Source: SIG622 sp045596605 (GTDB lineage Bacteria; Bacillota; Clostridia; Oscillospirales; CAG-382). Taken from it: DNA of 16,079 bases. Under the pieces are notes generated by a model, which was given only the letters and a program-made list of their open reading frames with translations, was not told the DNA's origin and did no database searches. The position numbers and the translations under genes were made by a program. This document shows, in pieces, positions 1 through 7,580 of this stretch. Within the stretch, counting starts at the first letter, position 1. Every line of letters begins with the position of its first letter. The stretch spans positions 1 to 16,079 of the forward strand of contig JAZOCR010000055.1 of the NCBI GenBank assembly GCA_045596605.1, in the 5' to 3' direction.

Positions 1-290
1 AAAGCGGTGCAAAGCTTCTTTTTGTATGTCTCGGTGCACCAAAGCAGGAAAAGTGGATATATGCAAACCGCGAAAAATTAAAGGTTAATCTTGCAATGGG
101 TCTCGGTGGAAGCCTTGACGTATTCTCGGGAAACGTAAAGCGTGCTCCGAAAATCTTTATAAAGCTTAACCTTGAGTGGTTTTACAGGCTTCTTTGTATG
201 CCCTACCGAATCGGCAGAATGATGAAGCTGCCAAAATTTCTTTTCGGTGTAATAATACATAAAAATAAAAATATACCAACTGTGGAATAA
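1..290 (+). CDS. WecG/TagA/CpsF-family glycosyltransferase, C-terminal fragment (5' end outside the window)
   Basis: The reading frame is open from base 3 to the TAA at 288–290, giving about 95 C-terminal residues. The fragment has the family's nucleotide-sugar binding segment: a β-strand followed by CLGAPKQEKW, then the GLGGSLDVFSG element and a basic, aromatic C-terminal stretch (LNLEWFYRL). Known enzymes of this family transfer N-acetylmannosamine(uronic acid) or related sugars to an undecaprenyl-linked GlcNAc at the inner face of the membrane, during synthesis of teichoic acid or secondary wall polysaccharide. That family role is established; the actual sugar used here is not visible. It ends 24 bases before thyX and is probably cotranscribed with it. 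The csaB–DUF5693–murJ cluster at 8.4–13.1 kb is a likely functional partner. Only the 3' third of the gene is present, so its start and N-terminal catalytic part cannot be judged. Confidence 0.85.
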   Translation, partial: SGAKLLFVCLGAPKQEKWIYANREKLKVNLAMGLGGSLDVFSGNVKRAPKIFIKLNLEWFYRLLCMPYRIGRMMKLPKFLFGVIIHKNKNIPTVE

Positions 291-314
291 TCTATACAAG
301 GAAAGGTAAAAGCT

Positions 315-1073
315 ATGAAAGTTAAAATTCTTACTCACACTCCTGACCCGGAAATGACAATTGCAGCTGCGGCAAAGCTCTGCTACAGTGCAGTAGGCGT
401 AGATGAAATATGCGAAAAGATGACTCCCGAAAGCTGTGAAAGATTCATAAATATGCTTATGGGCTTCGGACACGAAAGCCCGGTTGAGCACGTTACCTTT
501 ACCTTTGCAATCGAGGGAGTTTCACGTTCACTTCTTGCACAGCTCACACGTCACAGAATTGCGTCCTACAGCGTTCAGAGCCAGAGATACGTAGGAAAGG
601 AAAACTTTGAATATATTATTCCTCCGGAAATCGACGCAATTCCCGAAGCACGAGAGCTTTTCATAAAGGCTATGGAAAGCGACAGAGAGACGTATAAACA
701 GCTTGACGAGATACTTTCAAAAAAGCACACACAGGCAATGCTTGACAGTGGCATGGACGAAAAAAAAGCAGCGTCGGCAGGTGCAAAAAAGGCACACGAG
801 GACGCAAGATACGTGCTTTCAAACGCTTGCGATACTAAAATTGTTATGACAATGAACGTACGCTCACTTTATAACTTCTTTTCACTTCGCTGTTGCAGCC
901 GTGCACAGTGGGAAATAAGAGAGCTTGCACGTGAAATGCTTCGTCAGTGCAAGGCGGTATCTCCCATTCTCTTTGCAAAAGCAGGGCCCTCCTGCATCAA
1001 GGGGGCTTGCAGCGAGGGTGCTATGACCTGCGGCAAAGCGTCCCAGGTGAGAAAGGAGCTTATGTCAGAATGA
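315..1073 (+). CDS. thyX: Flavin-dependent thymidylate synthase
   Basis: A 252-residue protein, near the usual ThyX length. The diagnostic ThyX signature RHRxxSxxxxSxR is present as RHRIASYSVQSQR (residues 79–91), and the preceding GHESPVEH segment (residues 52–59) is the conserved His/Glu-containing element before it. ThyX is a FAD enzyme that methylates dUMP to dTMP with methylene-tetrahydrofolate and NAD(P)H, releasing THF rather than DHF, so the cell needs less dihydrofolate reductase. The ATG has a purine-rich GGAAAGG ribosome site about 8 bases upstream. The stop codon overlaps the start of the thymidylate kinase gene, a natural pairing because Tmk uses the ThyX product. A 5-formyl-THF cyclo-ligase gene sits two genes further on. 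No promoter is obvious in the 24-base gap before it, so it is probably read through from upstream. Confidence 0.96.
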   Translation: MKVKILTHTPDPEMTIAAAAKLCYSAVGVDEICEKMTPESCERFINMLMGFGHESPVEHVTFTFAIEGVSRSLLAQLTRHRIASYSVQSQRYVGKENFEYIIPPEIDAIPEARELFIKAMESDRETYKQLDEILSKKHTQAMLDSGMDEKKAASAGAKKAHEDARYVLSNACDTKIVMTMNVRSLYNFFSLRCCSRAQWEIRELAREMLRQCKAVSPILFAKAGPSCIKGACSEGAMTCGKASQVRKELMSE

Positions 1074-1759
1074 GCCTTGTGATTGCTGTAGACGGAACAG
1101 ACGCTTCCGGCAAGAAAACCCAGTCTGATATTTTGTGTGAAACTCTTAGAAAAGAGTATGGTCTTAAAGTGGTTGAGGTATCTTTTCCGGATTACGATGA
1201 TAAATCAAGCACGCTTGTAAAAATGTATCTTGCCGGAGAATTCGGAAATAATCCTTCGGATACAAACGCATACGCCGCATCATCCTTTTTTGCAGTTGAC
1301 AGATATGCAAGCTTTGTACGCCACTGGAAAAAGGAGTACGAAGAACCGAATACGGTTATAATTCTTAACAGATACACAACCTCAAACGCAGTTCACCAGC
1401 TTGCAAAGATATCAGATGACAGCGAAAAGGAAAGCTTTCTTTCCTGGCTATACGATTATGAATTTATAAAGCTCGGTCTTCCTGTGCCAGACCTTGTTTA
1501 CTTCCTTGATATGCCCCCGCAGTACGCAGAAATGCTTCTCAACGGAAGATGCGATGAGACGGGAGCTGTGAAGGACATTCACGAAGCTGACAGAGAGCAT
1601 CTTCTCTGTGCCTACAATGCGGCGCAGTATACCTGCAATGCTTGGGGCTGGAGAAAGGTTGAATGTGTAAAAAACAGCGAAATCAGAAGCCGTGAAGATA
1701 TTGCATCGGAAATACTTGAAATATGCAAATCTGAGCTTATAAATAAAAACATTATTTAA
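1070..1759 (+). CDS. tmk: Thymidylate kinase family protein (dTMP kinase)
   Basis: I place the start at the ATG at 1070, which overlaps the thyX stop in an ATGA arrangement and has AAAGGAG at 1052–1058. The same frame is open further upstream, but that stretch overlaps the conserved 3' end of thyX. The 229-residue product begins MSLVIAVDG and carries a P-loop GTDASGKKT (residues 9–17), an unusual form of the Tmk GxxGxGKTT loop. NRYTTSNAVHQ (from residue 100) matches the DRYxxSxxAYQ motif, with Asn in place of the first Asp. Tmk converts dTMP to dTDP in the cytoplasm with ATP. The position after ThyX makes dTMP the likely substrate. Because of the two motif departures, a related deoxynucleoside-monophosphate kinase remains possible. 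Confidence 0.86.
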   Translation: MSLVIAVDGTDASGKKTQSDILCETLRKEYGLKVVEVSFPDYDDKSSTLVKMYLAGEFGNNPSDTNAYAASSFFAVDRYASFVRHWKKEYEEPNTVIILNRYTTSNAVHQLAKISDDSEKESFLSWLYDYEFIKLGLPVPDLVYFLDMPPQYAEMLLNGRCDETGAVKDIHEADREHLLCAYNAAQYTCNAWGWRKVECVKNSEIRSREDIASEILEICKSELINKNII

Positions 1760-1795
1760 AGTAAACCCTTAAAACTTACCAAAGGAGATTTTGAG

Positions 1796-2341
1796 ATGGT
1801 ATATATTTTTCTTGCAAACGGATTTGAAGAAATAGAAGCTCTTACTCAGGTTGACTATCTGCGCCGTGCAGGTATAGATATATTTACAGTAGGCATTGAG
1901 GGCGAATGCATTATCGGAGCACACGACATTCCGGTGCTTTGTGATATGACACTCCAGGATGTAAGTCTTGACGAAGATGATCTTGAAATGATTATTCTCC
2001 CAGGCGGACTCGGCGGTGTTGACGGTCTTACAAAAAGCGCAGGTGTTGCAGCACTGATTAACTACTGTGTAAAGAACGAAAAATATATTGCCGCAATATG
2101 TGCCGCTCCTACCTTACTTTCAAAAAGAGGACTACTTAAAGGCAAGCATGCGGTTTGTTACCCGTCAATGCTTGACGAATTGTCGGACTGCCGTGACACA
2201 AGCGGAAGAGTTGCAACAGACGGTAAGTTTATTACTGCGGCAGCCGCAGGAACATCAGAGGAATTCGCTTTTGCACTCATTAAAGCTCTTCGAGGAAATG
2301 ATGCGGCAGAGATGGTGCGTGAAAGCATAGTTGCGAGATAA
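1796..2341 (+). CDS. DJ-1/PfpI (YajL-like) family protein
   Basis: A 181-residue single-domain protein, the usual DJ-1/YajL size, with AAGGAG 8 bases before the ATG. It has the N-terminal GFEEIEAL element, whose Glu14 matches the glutamate that sits beside the reactive cysteine in DJ-1. The nucleophile elbow AAICAAP places Cys102 at the expected position, and ILPGG (residues 67–71) is the conserved strand-turn before it. Members are cytoplasmic dimers reported to act as glyoxalase III/deglycase-like enzymes, chaperones or oxidative-stress sensors. Which of these applies here cannot be told from sequence. It lies between tmk and the 5-formyl-THF cyclo-ligase gene, probably in one transcript. 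I see no feature suggesting a PfpI protease or amidase role, but the superfamily is broad. Confidence 0.9.
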   Translation: MVYIFLANGFEEIEALTQVDYLRRAGIDIFTVGIEGECIIGAHDIPVLCDMTLQDVSLDEDDLEMIILPGGLGGVDGLTKSAGVAALINYCVKNEKYIAAICAAPTLLSKRGLLKGKHAVCYPSMLDELSDCRDTSGRVATDGKFITAAAAGTSEEFAFALIKALRGNDAAEMVRESIVAR

Positions 2342-2371
2342 TCATCTTTATAATAGGGTAAAATTGCTGTG

Positions 2372-2386
2372 TGCCGGTTTCCGGCA
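2372..2386 (+). promoter_or_regulatory. Small perfect hairpin upstream of the cyclo-ligase gene
   Basis: TGCCGG and CCGGCA form a perfect 6-bp GC-rich stem around a TTT loop, ending a few bases before the GGAG ribosome site (2390–2394). A TATAAT hexamer lies at 2349–2354 but has no convincing -35 partner. The hairpin has no T-tract, so it is not an intrinsic terminator. It could position a processing site or shield the intergenic RNA. Function is inference. Confidence 0.35.
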
Positions 2387-2401
2387 GAATGGAGTTTAGT
2401 T

Positions 2402-2983
2402 ATGGCAGAAATAAGAACAGTGAAAAAAGAACTTCGTGAAAAATACGTTGAGATGAGAAAAAATATGCCAAGGGAACAAAAAGAAGCCTTTGACACAAAA
2501 ATACGTGATAGAATTATCGCTTCAATAACATACAGACACTCAAACGAAATTCTTCTTTACGCTTCAATGGAAAACGAAATTGACACCTGGAAGCTGTTTG
2601 AAACAGCTGTCAATGCCGGAAAGAAAGTAGCATTTCCGAGAACCTTCGAGGACAATACTATGAAATACTATTATTGCTCTTCAAGGGACGACCTTGAAAA
2701 GCGTGAAAACGGCATATATGAGCCGAAGGAAGGTCTTGCAGAATATGTTCCGACAAATCTTTCCCTTTGTATAGTTCCCGCAGTAGTGTTCGACAAAGAA
2801 GGCTACCGCATAGGCTACGGAAAAGGATTTTACGACAGATTTTTATCTGATTTCCCCGGTGTGAAGCTCGGACTTGTTTACAGCAATATGATTCTTCCCA
2901 GAGTTCCAAGAGGAAGATTTGACAGACACGTTGACGTAATCTTCACCGAAAGAGGAGTTGTAGCAGTAAATGCAACGAAATAA
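2402..2983 (+). CDS. 5-formyltetrahydrofolate cyclo-ligase (YqgN/YgfA family)
   Basis: The start is taken at the ATG at 2402, giving 193 residues. An upstream in-frame GTG at 2369 would add a stretch that crosses a hairpin and the GGAG ribosome site, so it is unlikely. The product has the N-terminal basic KKELREKY segment that helps bind ATP/folate, a central FPR (residues 78–80), and the C-terminal family signature GYGKGFYDRF (residues 138–147). The enzyme uses ATP to turn 5-formyl-THF into 5,10-methenyl-THF, returning this storage or inhibitory folate to the one-carbon pool. ThyX, two genes upstream, consumes methylene-THF, so the two share a cofactor pool. The 3' end overlaps the start of the CPBP protease gene by 14 bases, which points to translational coupling. 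Confidence 0.93.
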   Translation: MAEIRTVKKELREKYVEMRKNMPREQKEAFDTKIRDRIIASITYRHSNEILLYASMENEIDTWKLFETAVNAGKKVAFPRTFEDNTMKYYYCSSRDDLEKRENGIYEPKEGLAEYVPTNLSLCIVPAVVFDKEGYRIGYGKGFYDRFLSDFPGVKLGLVYSNMILPRVPRGRFDRHVDVIFTERGVVAVNATK

Positions 2984-3968
2984 CAAGCTTTCAGAGTCAT
3001 ACGACAAAAAAAGAAACACAAAGTCCGCTGCACACACTGACAGCAGGAAAAAGTGTAACATTCCGGCTGTACTTACGTGTATCGTCATGCTTCTTTACAT
3101 TGGTGCAGACTATCTTCTTACGGGAAATTATATTAACAGCGATAATCCGTATGCTACTGTTGTGATAGCGCAAATGTGCGTATTTCTTCTGCCCTGTGCA
3201 TTCTTTCTTGCAATCGGAACAATCTCTGGAGGCGGCGGACTTGCAAGATATAAATTCAATATATTTTCTCCGAAAATGATTGGTTTTGTACTTAGCTGTG
3301 TTCCTACTCTCGTTTTCGGAAGTATGATTATTAAATATCTTACTTTAGTATATTTTGGAAACAGTGATTCTTCCGCAATAAGTATTTCGGGAAATTCAGA
3401 TTTTCTGTATATACTTTTATCGTCTGTAATTGTTCCTGCAATTGCCGAAGAAATACTTCTCAGAGGTATAGTTTACACAGAATACGAAAAAAAGCTTGGT
3501 GCTCTCGGAGCGGTCATAGGAAGCTCGGTTCTGTTTGCGTTTTTGCATTTTGACGCCGCAAATTTCTTTTCCTATCTTTATGCCGGAATAATACTTGCAG
3601 TTTCCGTCCATATCACCCGCTCAATTATTGCTCCCATATTTCTTCATCTGCTTAATAATTTTCTCTGTATATATTCAGACGCCTTTCTTCAAAGGATTTC
3701 AAAGGAAAGCATCAGCACCGCTTTCGTACTTATAACGCTGGGCGCACTGCTTTTGATTTCGCTGTTTATCTTCTTTGAAACCCTTGAATGGATATGCGTA
3801 TATAAGGCTGATAAGCTTGTGTCACACGACCCATTGAAGCAGGATGAGGTTGTAAGATTAGTGCCAGAAAAAGAAAAAGCTGTAAATATAATTTCAAGAG
3901 TTATATTTGCTCCCGCATTTCTTGTGGCGTTAGTTATATTTTTAGTAAGAGTAATTGCGTTGACATAG
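2970..3968 (+). CDS. CPBP-family intramembrane glutamic endopeptidase (Abi/CAAX-like)
   Basis: A 332-residue polytopic membrane protein with all motifs of the CPBP (Rce1-type) family: AEEILLR with Glu160, Glu161 and Arg165, FLHF with His193, and HLLNN with His226 and Asn230. These form the intramembrane active site. The first 30 residues are basic and hydrophilic and likely cytoplasmic. Hydrophobic segments lie near 32–50, 65–84, 103–127, 146–165, 180–195, 200–215, 222–235, 247–268 and at the C-terminus after a charged linker (about 275–310). In Firmicutes such proteins process membrane peptides or CAAX-like substrates, or give bacteriocin self-immunity. The substrate here is unknown. The start overlaps the cyclo-ligase gene, and AAAGAGGAG lies about 13 bases upstream, a slightly long spacing. 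It ends 20 bases before mltG. The location inside a housekeeping run gives no hint of a bacteriocin system. Confidence 0.88.
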   Translation: MQRNNKLSESYDKKRNTKSAAHTDSRKKCNIPAVLTCIVMLLYIGADYLLTGNYINSDNPYATVVIAQMCVFLLPCAFFLAIGTISGGGGLARYKFNIFSPKMIGFVLSCVPTLVFGSMIIKYLTLVYFGNSDSSAISISGNSDFLYILLSSVIVPAIAEEILLRGIVYTEYEKKLGALGAVIGSSVLFAFLHFDAANFFSYLYAGIILAVSVHITRSIIAPIFLHLLNNFLCIYSDAFLQRISKESISTAFVLITLGALLLISLFIFFETLEWICVYKADKLVSHDPLKQDEVVRLVPEKEKAVNIISRVIFAPAFLVALVIFLVRVIALT

Positions 3969-3988
3969 CACGTTAAGGAGGTGCAAGC

Positions 3989-5647
3989 ATGAGTTCAAAC
4001 GATAATATCCGTGACGGCTTTGACGAGCTGCTTGGCGGTATAAATAAAGAGCTTGAGGCAAAAAAATCGTCATCCGGTACAGCTGAGAATAAAGATGTAG
4101 CCGACGATGAAGAAATTTTTCTTGATATTGACTCATTTGAGGATGCAAAAGACGAGGATATGACTATCAACATTTCCCCGAAAGCTCCGACAAGTGAAAA
4201 ATCCACCCTAAAAAAGCCTGAGGAGATAAAGCCGAAAAATGAAGGCGCTCCTTCCGAAGGAACCAGGGTGTTCGATACGGTCAATCCGCAAAAAAAAGCT
4301 ACAGAAAAACAGCCTGCTGTCAAAAAGGCTCCCGCTACAAATGAAAAAAAGCAGATAAAGCCGGCAACCAATACAAGCAAAGCCAAGACACCCGGTGCAT
4401 CCTCTGCACAAAAGCCCCAAAGTAAGCTTCAAGACATTTTGAACGGTGAAAAAAGCAAAAATTCCCAGCATGCGGGCAAAGCAAAAACAGCAAGCACTCA
4501 AAAAGGCAACAAGCAGGAAAAAGTAACCGGCACAAAAAGCTCCAAACATCGCAAAAACAACAAGGGACTTATGGGCGGCGTTGCACGATTTGTTATTTAT
4601 ATTTGCTTTGTTGCAGTAGCTTCAATTATATGCTCTGCTATAATAATAAGCGTAACAAATGATATGTTTGCTTTCAGTAAGGACACCGAGATCGTAACAG
4701 TAGAAATTCCGGAAGGCGCATCTACAAAAGAGGTGTCAAAGATACTTTCAAAAAACGATATAATTAATAATCCTTCCGTATTTAAGCTATACACCAATTT
4801 CAAAAAGGGTAAAAGCACTTATTATACCGACGGCTTTAAATCAGGCTCCTTTGAGCTTTCTCCGAGCATGAACTACGACGATCTGATTTTCGCACTTTCC
4901 AACAGTGTAGGAACACGTGAGGTTGTAAGGCTCACCTTCCCAGAAGGAAGTACCGTTGATGAAATAATCGATATTCTCATAAAGGGCGGCGTTCAGAATA
5001 CACGAGAAGAGTACATTGACGTCATTCAGAATTTTGATTACGATTACAGGTTTATAAACGAGCTTGATACGGAAAACTTTAAGAATGGAAGAAAATACAG
5101 ACTTGAGGGATATCTGTTCCCGGATACCTATGATTTCTATACTGATGCAAGTGCGGTAGATGTCATAAACAAGTTCCTTGTAAACTTCAATAATAAGTTT
5201 GACACCACTTTCTATGATGCGGCGCAGAGCCACGGTCTTACGGTAGACGAAATAATAAACGTCGCTTCACTTATTGAAAAGGAAGCAAGAAAGAGCGAAG
5301 ACTTCGGCACGGTTTCATCGGTGTTCCACAACAGACTTAAAAACAAGGCTAACTACCCTAATCTACAATCCGACGCTACGATACAGTACGCATTCCCTGA
5401 AAGAAAATCACAGATAACCCCCGAAGACCTGAAATATGATTCTCCTTATAACACCTATATTTATGCAGGACTTCCGCCGAGTGCAATTGCAAACCCTGGA
5501 CTTGACGCAATAACTGCAGCACTGTACCCCGAAGATACTTCTTACTATTACTTTATCTCCAATAATGTTGGTGAAACCTTCTATGCAAAAACCCTTGACG
5601 GACACAACGCAAACATTGCAATGATTAGAAAAGAAAGCGGAAACTGA
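3989..5647 (+). CDS. mltG: Endolytic peptidoglycan transglycosylase MltG with long cytoplasmic N-terminal tail
   Basis: A 552-residue protein with AAGGAGGTG just before the ATG. Residues 1–190 are hydrophilic: first acidic (DDEEIFLDIDSFEDAKDEDM), then a low-complexity Lys/Ala/Thr/Pro/Gln-rich stretch. One transmembrane helix follows at about 198–222, then an extracytoplasmic YceG domain. The catalytic segment ASLIEKEA places the family's essential glutamate at Glu430, and the later LPPSAIANPG is a conserved YceG signature. MltG cleaves nascent glycan strands within the chain and acts as a terminase that sets strand length at the membrane. Typical enterobacterial MltG has almost no cytoplasmic tail, so the 190-residue extension is notable, though long variable tails occur in other Firmicutes. 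It is followed after 2 bases by a U32-family gene, echoing the Bacillus mltG–trmR–trhP1–trhP2 order without the methyltransferase. Confidence 0.95.
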   Translation: MSSNDNIRDGFDELLGGINKELEAKKSSSGTAENKDVADDEEIFLDIDSFEDAKDEDMTINISPKAPTSEKSTLKKPEEIKPKNEGAPSEGTRVFDTVNPQKKATEKQPAVKKAPATNEKKQIKPATNTSKAKTPGASSAQKPQSKLQDILNGEKSKNSQHAGKAKTASTQKGNKQEKVTGTKSSKHRKNNKGLMGGVARFVIYICFVAVASIICSAIIISVTNDMFAFSKDTEIVTVEIPEGASTKEVSKILSKNDIINNPSVFKLYTNFKKGKSTYYTDGFKSGSFELSPSMNYDDLIFALSNSVGTREVVRLTFPEGSTVDEIIDILIKGGVQNTREEYIDVIQNFDYDYRFINELDTENFKNGRKYRLEGYLFPDTYDFYTDASAVDVINKFLVNFNNKFDTTFYDAAQSHGLTVDEIINVASLIEKEARKSEDFGTVSSVFHNRLKNKANYPNLQSDATIQYAFPERKSQITPEDLKYDSPYNTYIYAGLPPSAIANPGLDAITAALYPEDTSYYYFISNNVGETFYAKTLDGHNANIAMIRKESGN

Positions 5648-5649
5648 CA

Positions 5650-6891
5650 ATGAAACGCCCTGAAATTCTCGCTCCAAGCGGTAACTTTGAAAAAATGAAA
5701 TTTGCCATTCTCTACGGCGCCGATGCCGTTTACCTTGCAGGTGAACAGTTCGGCATGCGTACTGCGTCGGACAATTTCAGCCGCACAGAGCTAAAAGACG
5801 CAATAGAATATGCCCACGAGCGGGGTGTGAAGATATACGTTACGGTAAACATTCTTCCCCACCCGGCTGAAACCAAAAGACTTCCCGAATATCTTGAATT
5901 TTTAAACAGCATAAAGCCTGATGCACTTATAATATCCGACCTCGGTGTATTTTCACTTGCAAAAAGATATGCACCGGACATAGAGCTTCACGTATCAACC
6001 CAAGCAAGCACGGTAAACGCCGAAGCCTGCAAAATGTGGCATAACCTCGGTGCAAAAAGAATAGTTCTTGCAAGAGAGCTTTCCCTTTCGGAAATAAAAC
6101 AGATTCGCTCTGAAATTCCGGATGACCTTGAGCTTGAAGTATTTGTGCACGGCGCAATGTGCGTGTCATATTCGGGAAGATGTCTTCTTTCAAACTTCTT
6201 CACCTGCCGTGACGCAAACAGAGGCAACTGTGCACAGCCCTGCCGTTGGGAATATAACGTCAAGGAAATACGTGCAAGTATTGCAGAAGTAAAGCGTCCG
6301 GAGGACGTTATTGAAGCAGTGCAGGACGAGCACGGAACCTATCTTTTCAGCTCAAAGGATATGTGTATGATAGAACATATTCCGGAGCTAATCGAAGCAG
6401 GTATAGACAGCTTCAAAATCGAGGGCAGAGTCAAGAGCGCATACTACACCGCTGTCACAGCAAACGCATACAAGAGCGAGGTAAACGCTTATCTTGAAAA
6501 TCCCGACGGATATAAATTCAATCCTCAATCCCTCGAAGCGCTTGAAAGTGTAAGCCACAGACGCTACGGCACAGGTTACTTTTTCGATACTCCAATCGAA
6601 AACGCACAGATTGCAGAGGAAGGCGGATATATTCGTGAAAAGGCTTTCCTTGCAACCGTCGAGGACTATGATGCCGAAAGCGGCAGATGCACGCTTCTTC
6701 AGAGAAACAAGACGTGTGAGGGTGAAACAGTAAGGCTTATCTCCCCTTTCAAGGCTCCGAGAGAATTTGTACTTAAGGATATGCAAGATGAAAAAGGAAG
6801 AGAAATTGAGTCATCTCCGCATCCGAAAATGCTTTACTCGGTAAAAGCACCGTTCCCGGTTGAAAAAGGAGATATTCTCTGCGGAATATAA
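5650..6891 (+). CDS. trhP: Peptidase U32-family protein, probable tRNA uridine-34 hydroxylation protein (TrhP-like)
   Basis: A 413-residue protein starting 2 bases after the mltG stop. It carries the U32 signature EVFVHGAMCVSYSGRC (residues 163–178) and the later SHRRYGTGYFFD segment typical of YegQ/YrrO-type members. Cys171, Cys178, Cys194 and Cys239 match the spacing of the four cysteines that hold a [4Fe-4S] cluster in the related UbiU protein; Cys186 and Cys198 lie nearby. Although named as peptidases, YegQ/YrrO-type proteins are established as prephenate-dependent tRNA hydroxylation proteins that make 5-hydroxyuridine at position 34. The length, signature and mltG linkage (as in Bacillus yrrL–yrrO) favour that role. 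UbiU/V-type ubiquinone hydroxylation is unlikely in an anaerobic Firmicute. The exact subgroup is inference. A hairpin follows 8 bases after the stop. Confidence 0.86.
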   Translation: MKRPEILAPSGNFEKMKFAILYGADAVYLAGEQFGMRTASDNFSRTELKDAIEYAHERGVKIYVTVNILPHPAETKRLPEYLEFLNSIKPDALIISDLGVFSLAKRYAPDIELHVSTQASTVNAEACKMWHNLGAKRIVLARELSLSEIKQIRSEIPDDLELEVFVHGAMCVSYSGRCLLSNFFTCRDANRGNCAQPCRWEYNVKEIRASIAEVKRPEDVIEAVQDEHGTYLFSSKDMCMIEHIPELIEAGIDSFKIEGRVKSAYYTAVTANAYKSEVNAYLENPDGYKFNPQSLEALESVSHRRYGTGYFFDTPIENAQIAEEGGYIREKAFLATVEDYDAESGRCTLLQRNKTCEGETVRLISPFKAPREFVLKDMQDEKGREIESSPHPKMLYSVKAPFPVEKGDILCGI

Positions 6892-6936
6892 CAAAAAAAT
6901 CAGCCTTTGGCACTTTTGCCAGGGGCTGATATTTAA
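6892..6936 (+). terminator. Long hairpin after the U32 gene (possible attenuating terminator)
   Basis: ATCAGCC (6899–6905) pairs with GGCTGAT (6924–6930), and TGGCA (6908–6912) with TGCCA (6917–6921) around a CTTT loop. Two G·U pairs join the two parts into one continuous 14-bp stem. On the + strand it is followed only by ATATTT, so termination may be partial and the DUF1294 gene 12 bases later may be read through. On the – strand the stem is followed by TTTTTTTG, a textbook terminator, although no – strand gene ends here. Confidence 0.65.
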
Positions 6937-6947
6937 AAGGTGAGAAA

Positions 6948-7277
6948 ATGCAAGCTGTTATTACATATCTGCAAGGTCACCCGACGGGTGCTTTGATAAT
7001 TCTGTATTTACTTACAATAAACATATGGGTTTTCATTCTGTGCGGTGCCGACAAATACCGTGCAAAAAGAAACATGTGGCGAGTTAAAGAGAAAACCTTT
7101 TTTATACTCTCCATTCTCGGTGCATCGCCTTTTATGCTTCTTGGAATGTATACATTTCGCCACAAGACTAAGCATTTTAATTTTGTGGTGTGTATACCGA
7201 TGATTTTGGTGCTGCAGATAGTACTTATAATATTTCTTGAATACAGATATTCCGTTTTATCACATTTCTTTCTTTGA
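6948..7277 (+). CDS. DUF1294 small membrane protein
   Basis: A 109-residue protein with AAAGGTGAG placed as a ribosome site before the ATG. It shows the DUF1294 pattern: a first membrane helix (about 15–33), then GADKYRAKRNMWRVKE (residues 33–48) with the conserved Asp-Lys and Trp-Arg, a second helix with LGASPFMLLGM (57–67), the FRHKTKHFNF motif (70–79), and a third helix to about residue 99. The family is widespread in bacteria and its biochemical role is not established. It lies between a hairpin and a strong terminator and may be a read-through extension of the upstream transcript. It is not obviously connected in function to its neighbours. Confidence 0.87.
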   Translation: MQAVITYLQGHPTGALIILYLLTINIWVFILCGADKYRAKRNMWRVKEKTFFILSILGASPFMLLGMYTFRHKTKHFNFVVCIPMILVLQIVLIIFLEYRYSVLSHFFL

Positions 7278-7313
7278 TTTTTAGAGTTTGATTCTCGCTT
7301 TAAATATCCAAAC

Positions 7314-7352
7314 AAAAAGAAAAAGTGGACACTGTGTGTCCACTTTTCTTTT
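7314..7352. terminator. Bidirectional intrinsic terminator between the DUF1294 and tRNA-Glu genes
   Basis: AAAAGTGGACAC (7321–7332) and GTGTCCACTTTT (7335–7346) form a perfect long stem around a very short loop. It is flanked by A-rich sequence on the left and CTTTTTGG on the right, so it has a T-tract in both directions. It ends the + strand transcript of the DUF1294 gene and lies directly after the 3' end of the – strand tRNA, serving both. Confidence 0.9.
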
Positions 7353-7427
7353 TGGTGACCCGTACGGGAATCGAACCCATGTTTTCGCCGTGAGAGGGCG
7401 ATGTCTTAGCCGCTTGACCAACGGGCC
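7353..7427 (-). tRNA. tRNA-Glu (anticodon CUC), CCA encoded
   Basis: Read on the – strand, GGCCCGT at the 5' end pairs with ACGGGTC at the 3' end (one G·U pair), then discriminator A and an encoded CCA. The D-arm contains TGGTCAAGCGGCTAAGACA. The anticodon stem TCGCC/GGCGA encloses the 7-base loop CTCTCAC, putting CUC at the anticodon (plus-strand bases 7394 to 7392), which reads the GAG codon. The T-arm has GGTTCGATTCC. All arms are intact. The gene stands alone with its own promoter and a terminator immediately after CCA. Confidence 0.95.
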
Positions 7428-7445
7428 GTGTCATCAACGTATTGT

Positions 7446-7474
7446 ATTATATCACATACAAGGTGATTTGTCAA
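7446..7474 (-). promoter_or_regulatory. Consensus σA-type promoter of the tRNA-Glu gene
   Basis: On the – strand, TTGACA (plus bases 7469–7474) and TATAAT (7446–7451) are separated by exactly 17 bases, a perfect consensus housekeeping promoter. Expected transcription start is near 7439, about 12 bases before the mature tRNA 5' end. In 7475–7580, between this promoter and the next one, I see no gene or clear structure. Confidence 0.93.
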
Positions 7475-7580
7475 GAGAAAAATCAGCAAAATTTCACTTT
7501 TTTTAAGTTTGTATATAGTGAGTTCCTGTAGCTAACAGCATTCCTGCGCAAAGAAAATTCTGGATATTCCCAAAAGATTC

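Noticed and set aside
947..1069. Upstream extension of thymidylate kinase
   Set aside because: This stretch is the conserved 3' end of thyX in another frame; the ATG at 1070 has a good ribosome site and gives the normal N-terminus.
2369..2401. GTG start for the 5-formyl-THF cyclo-ligase
   Set aside because: It would place the hairpin and the GGAG ribosome site inside the coding region; the ATG at 2402 fits the family N-terminus.
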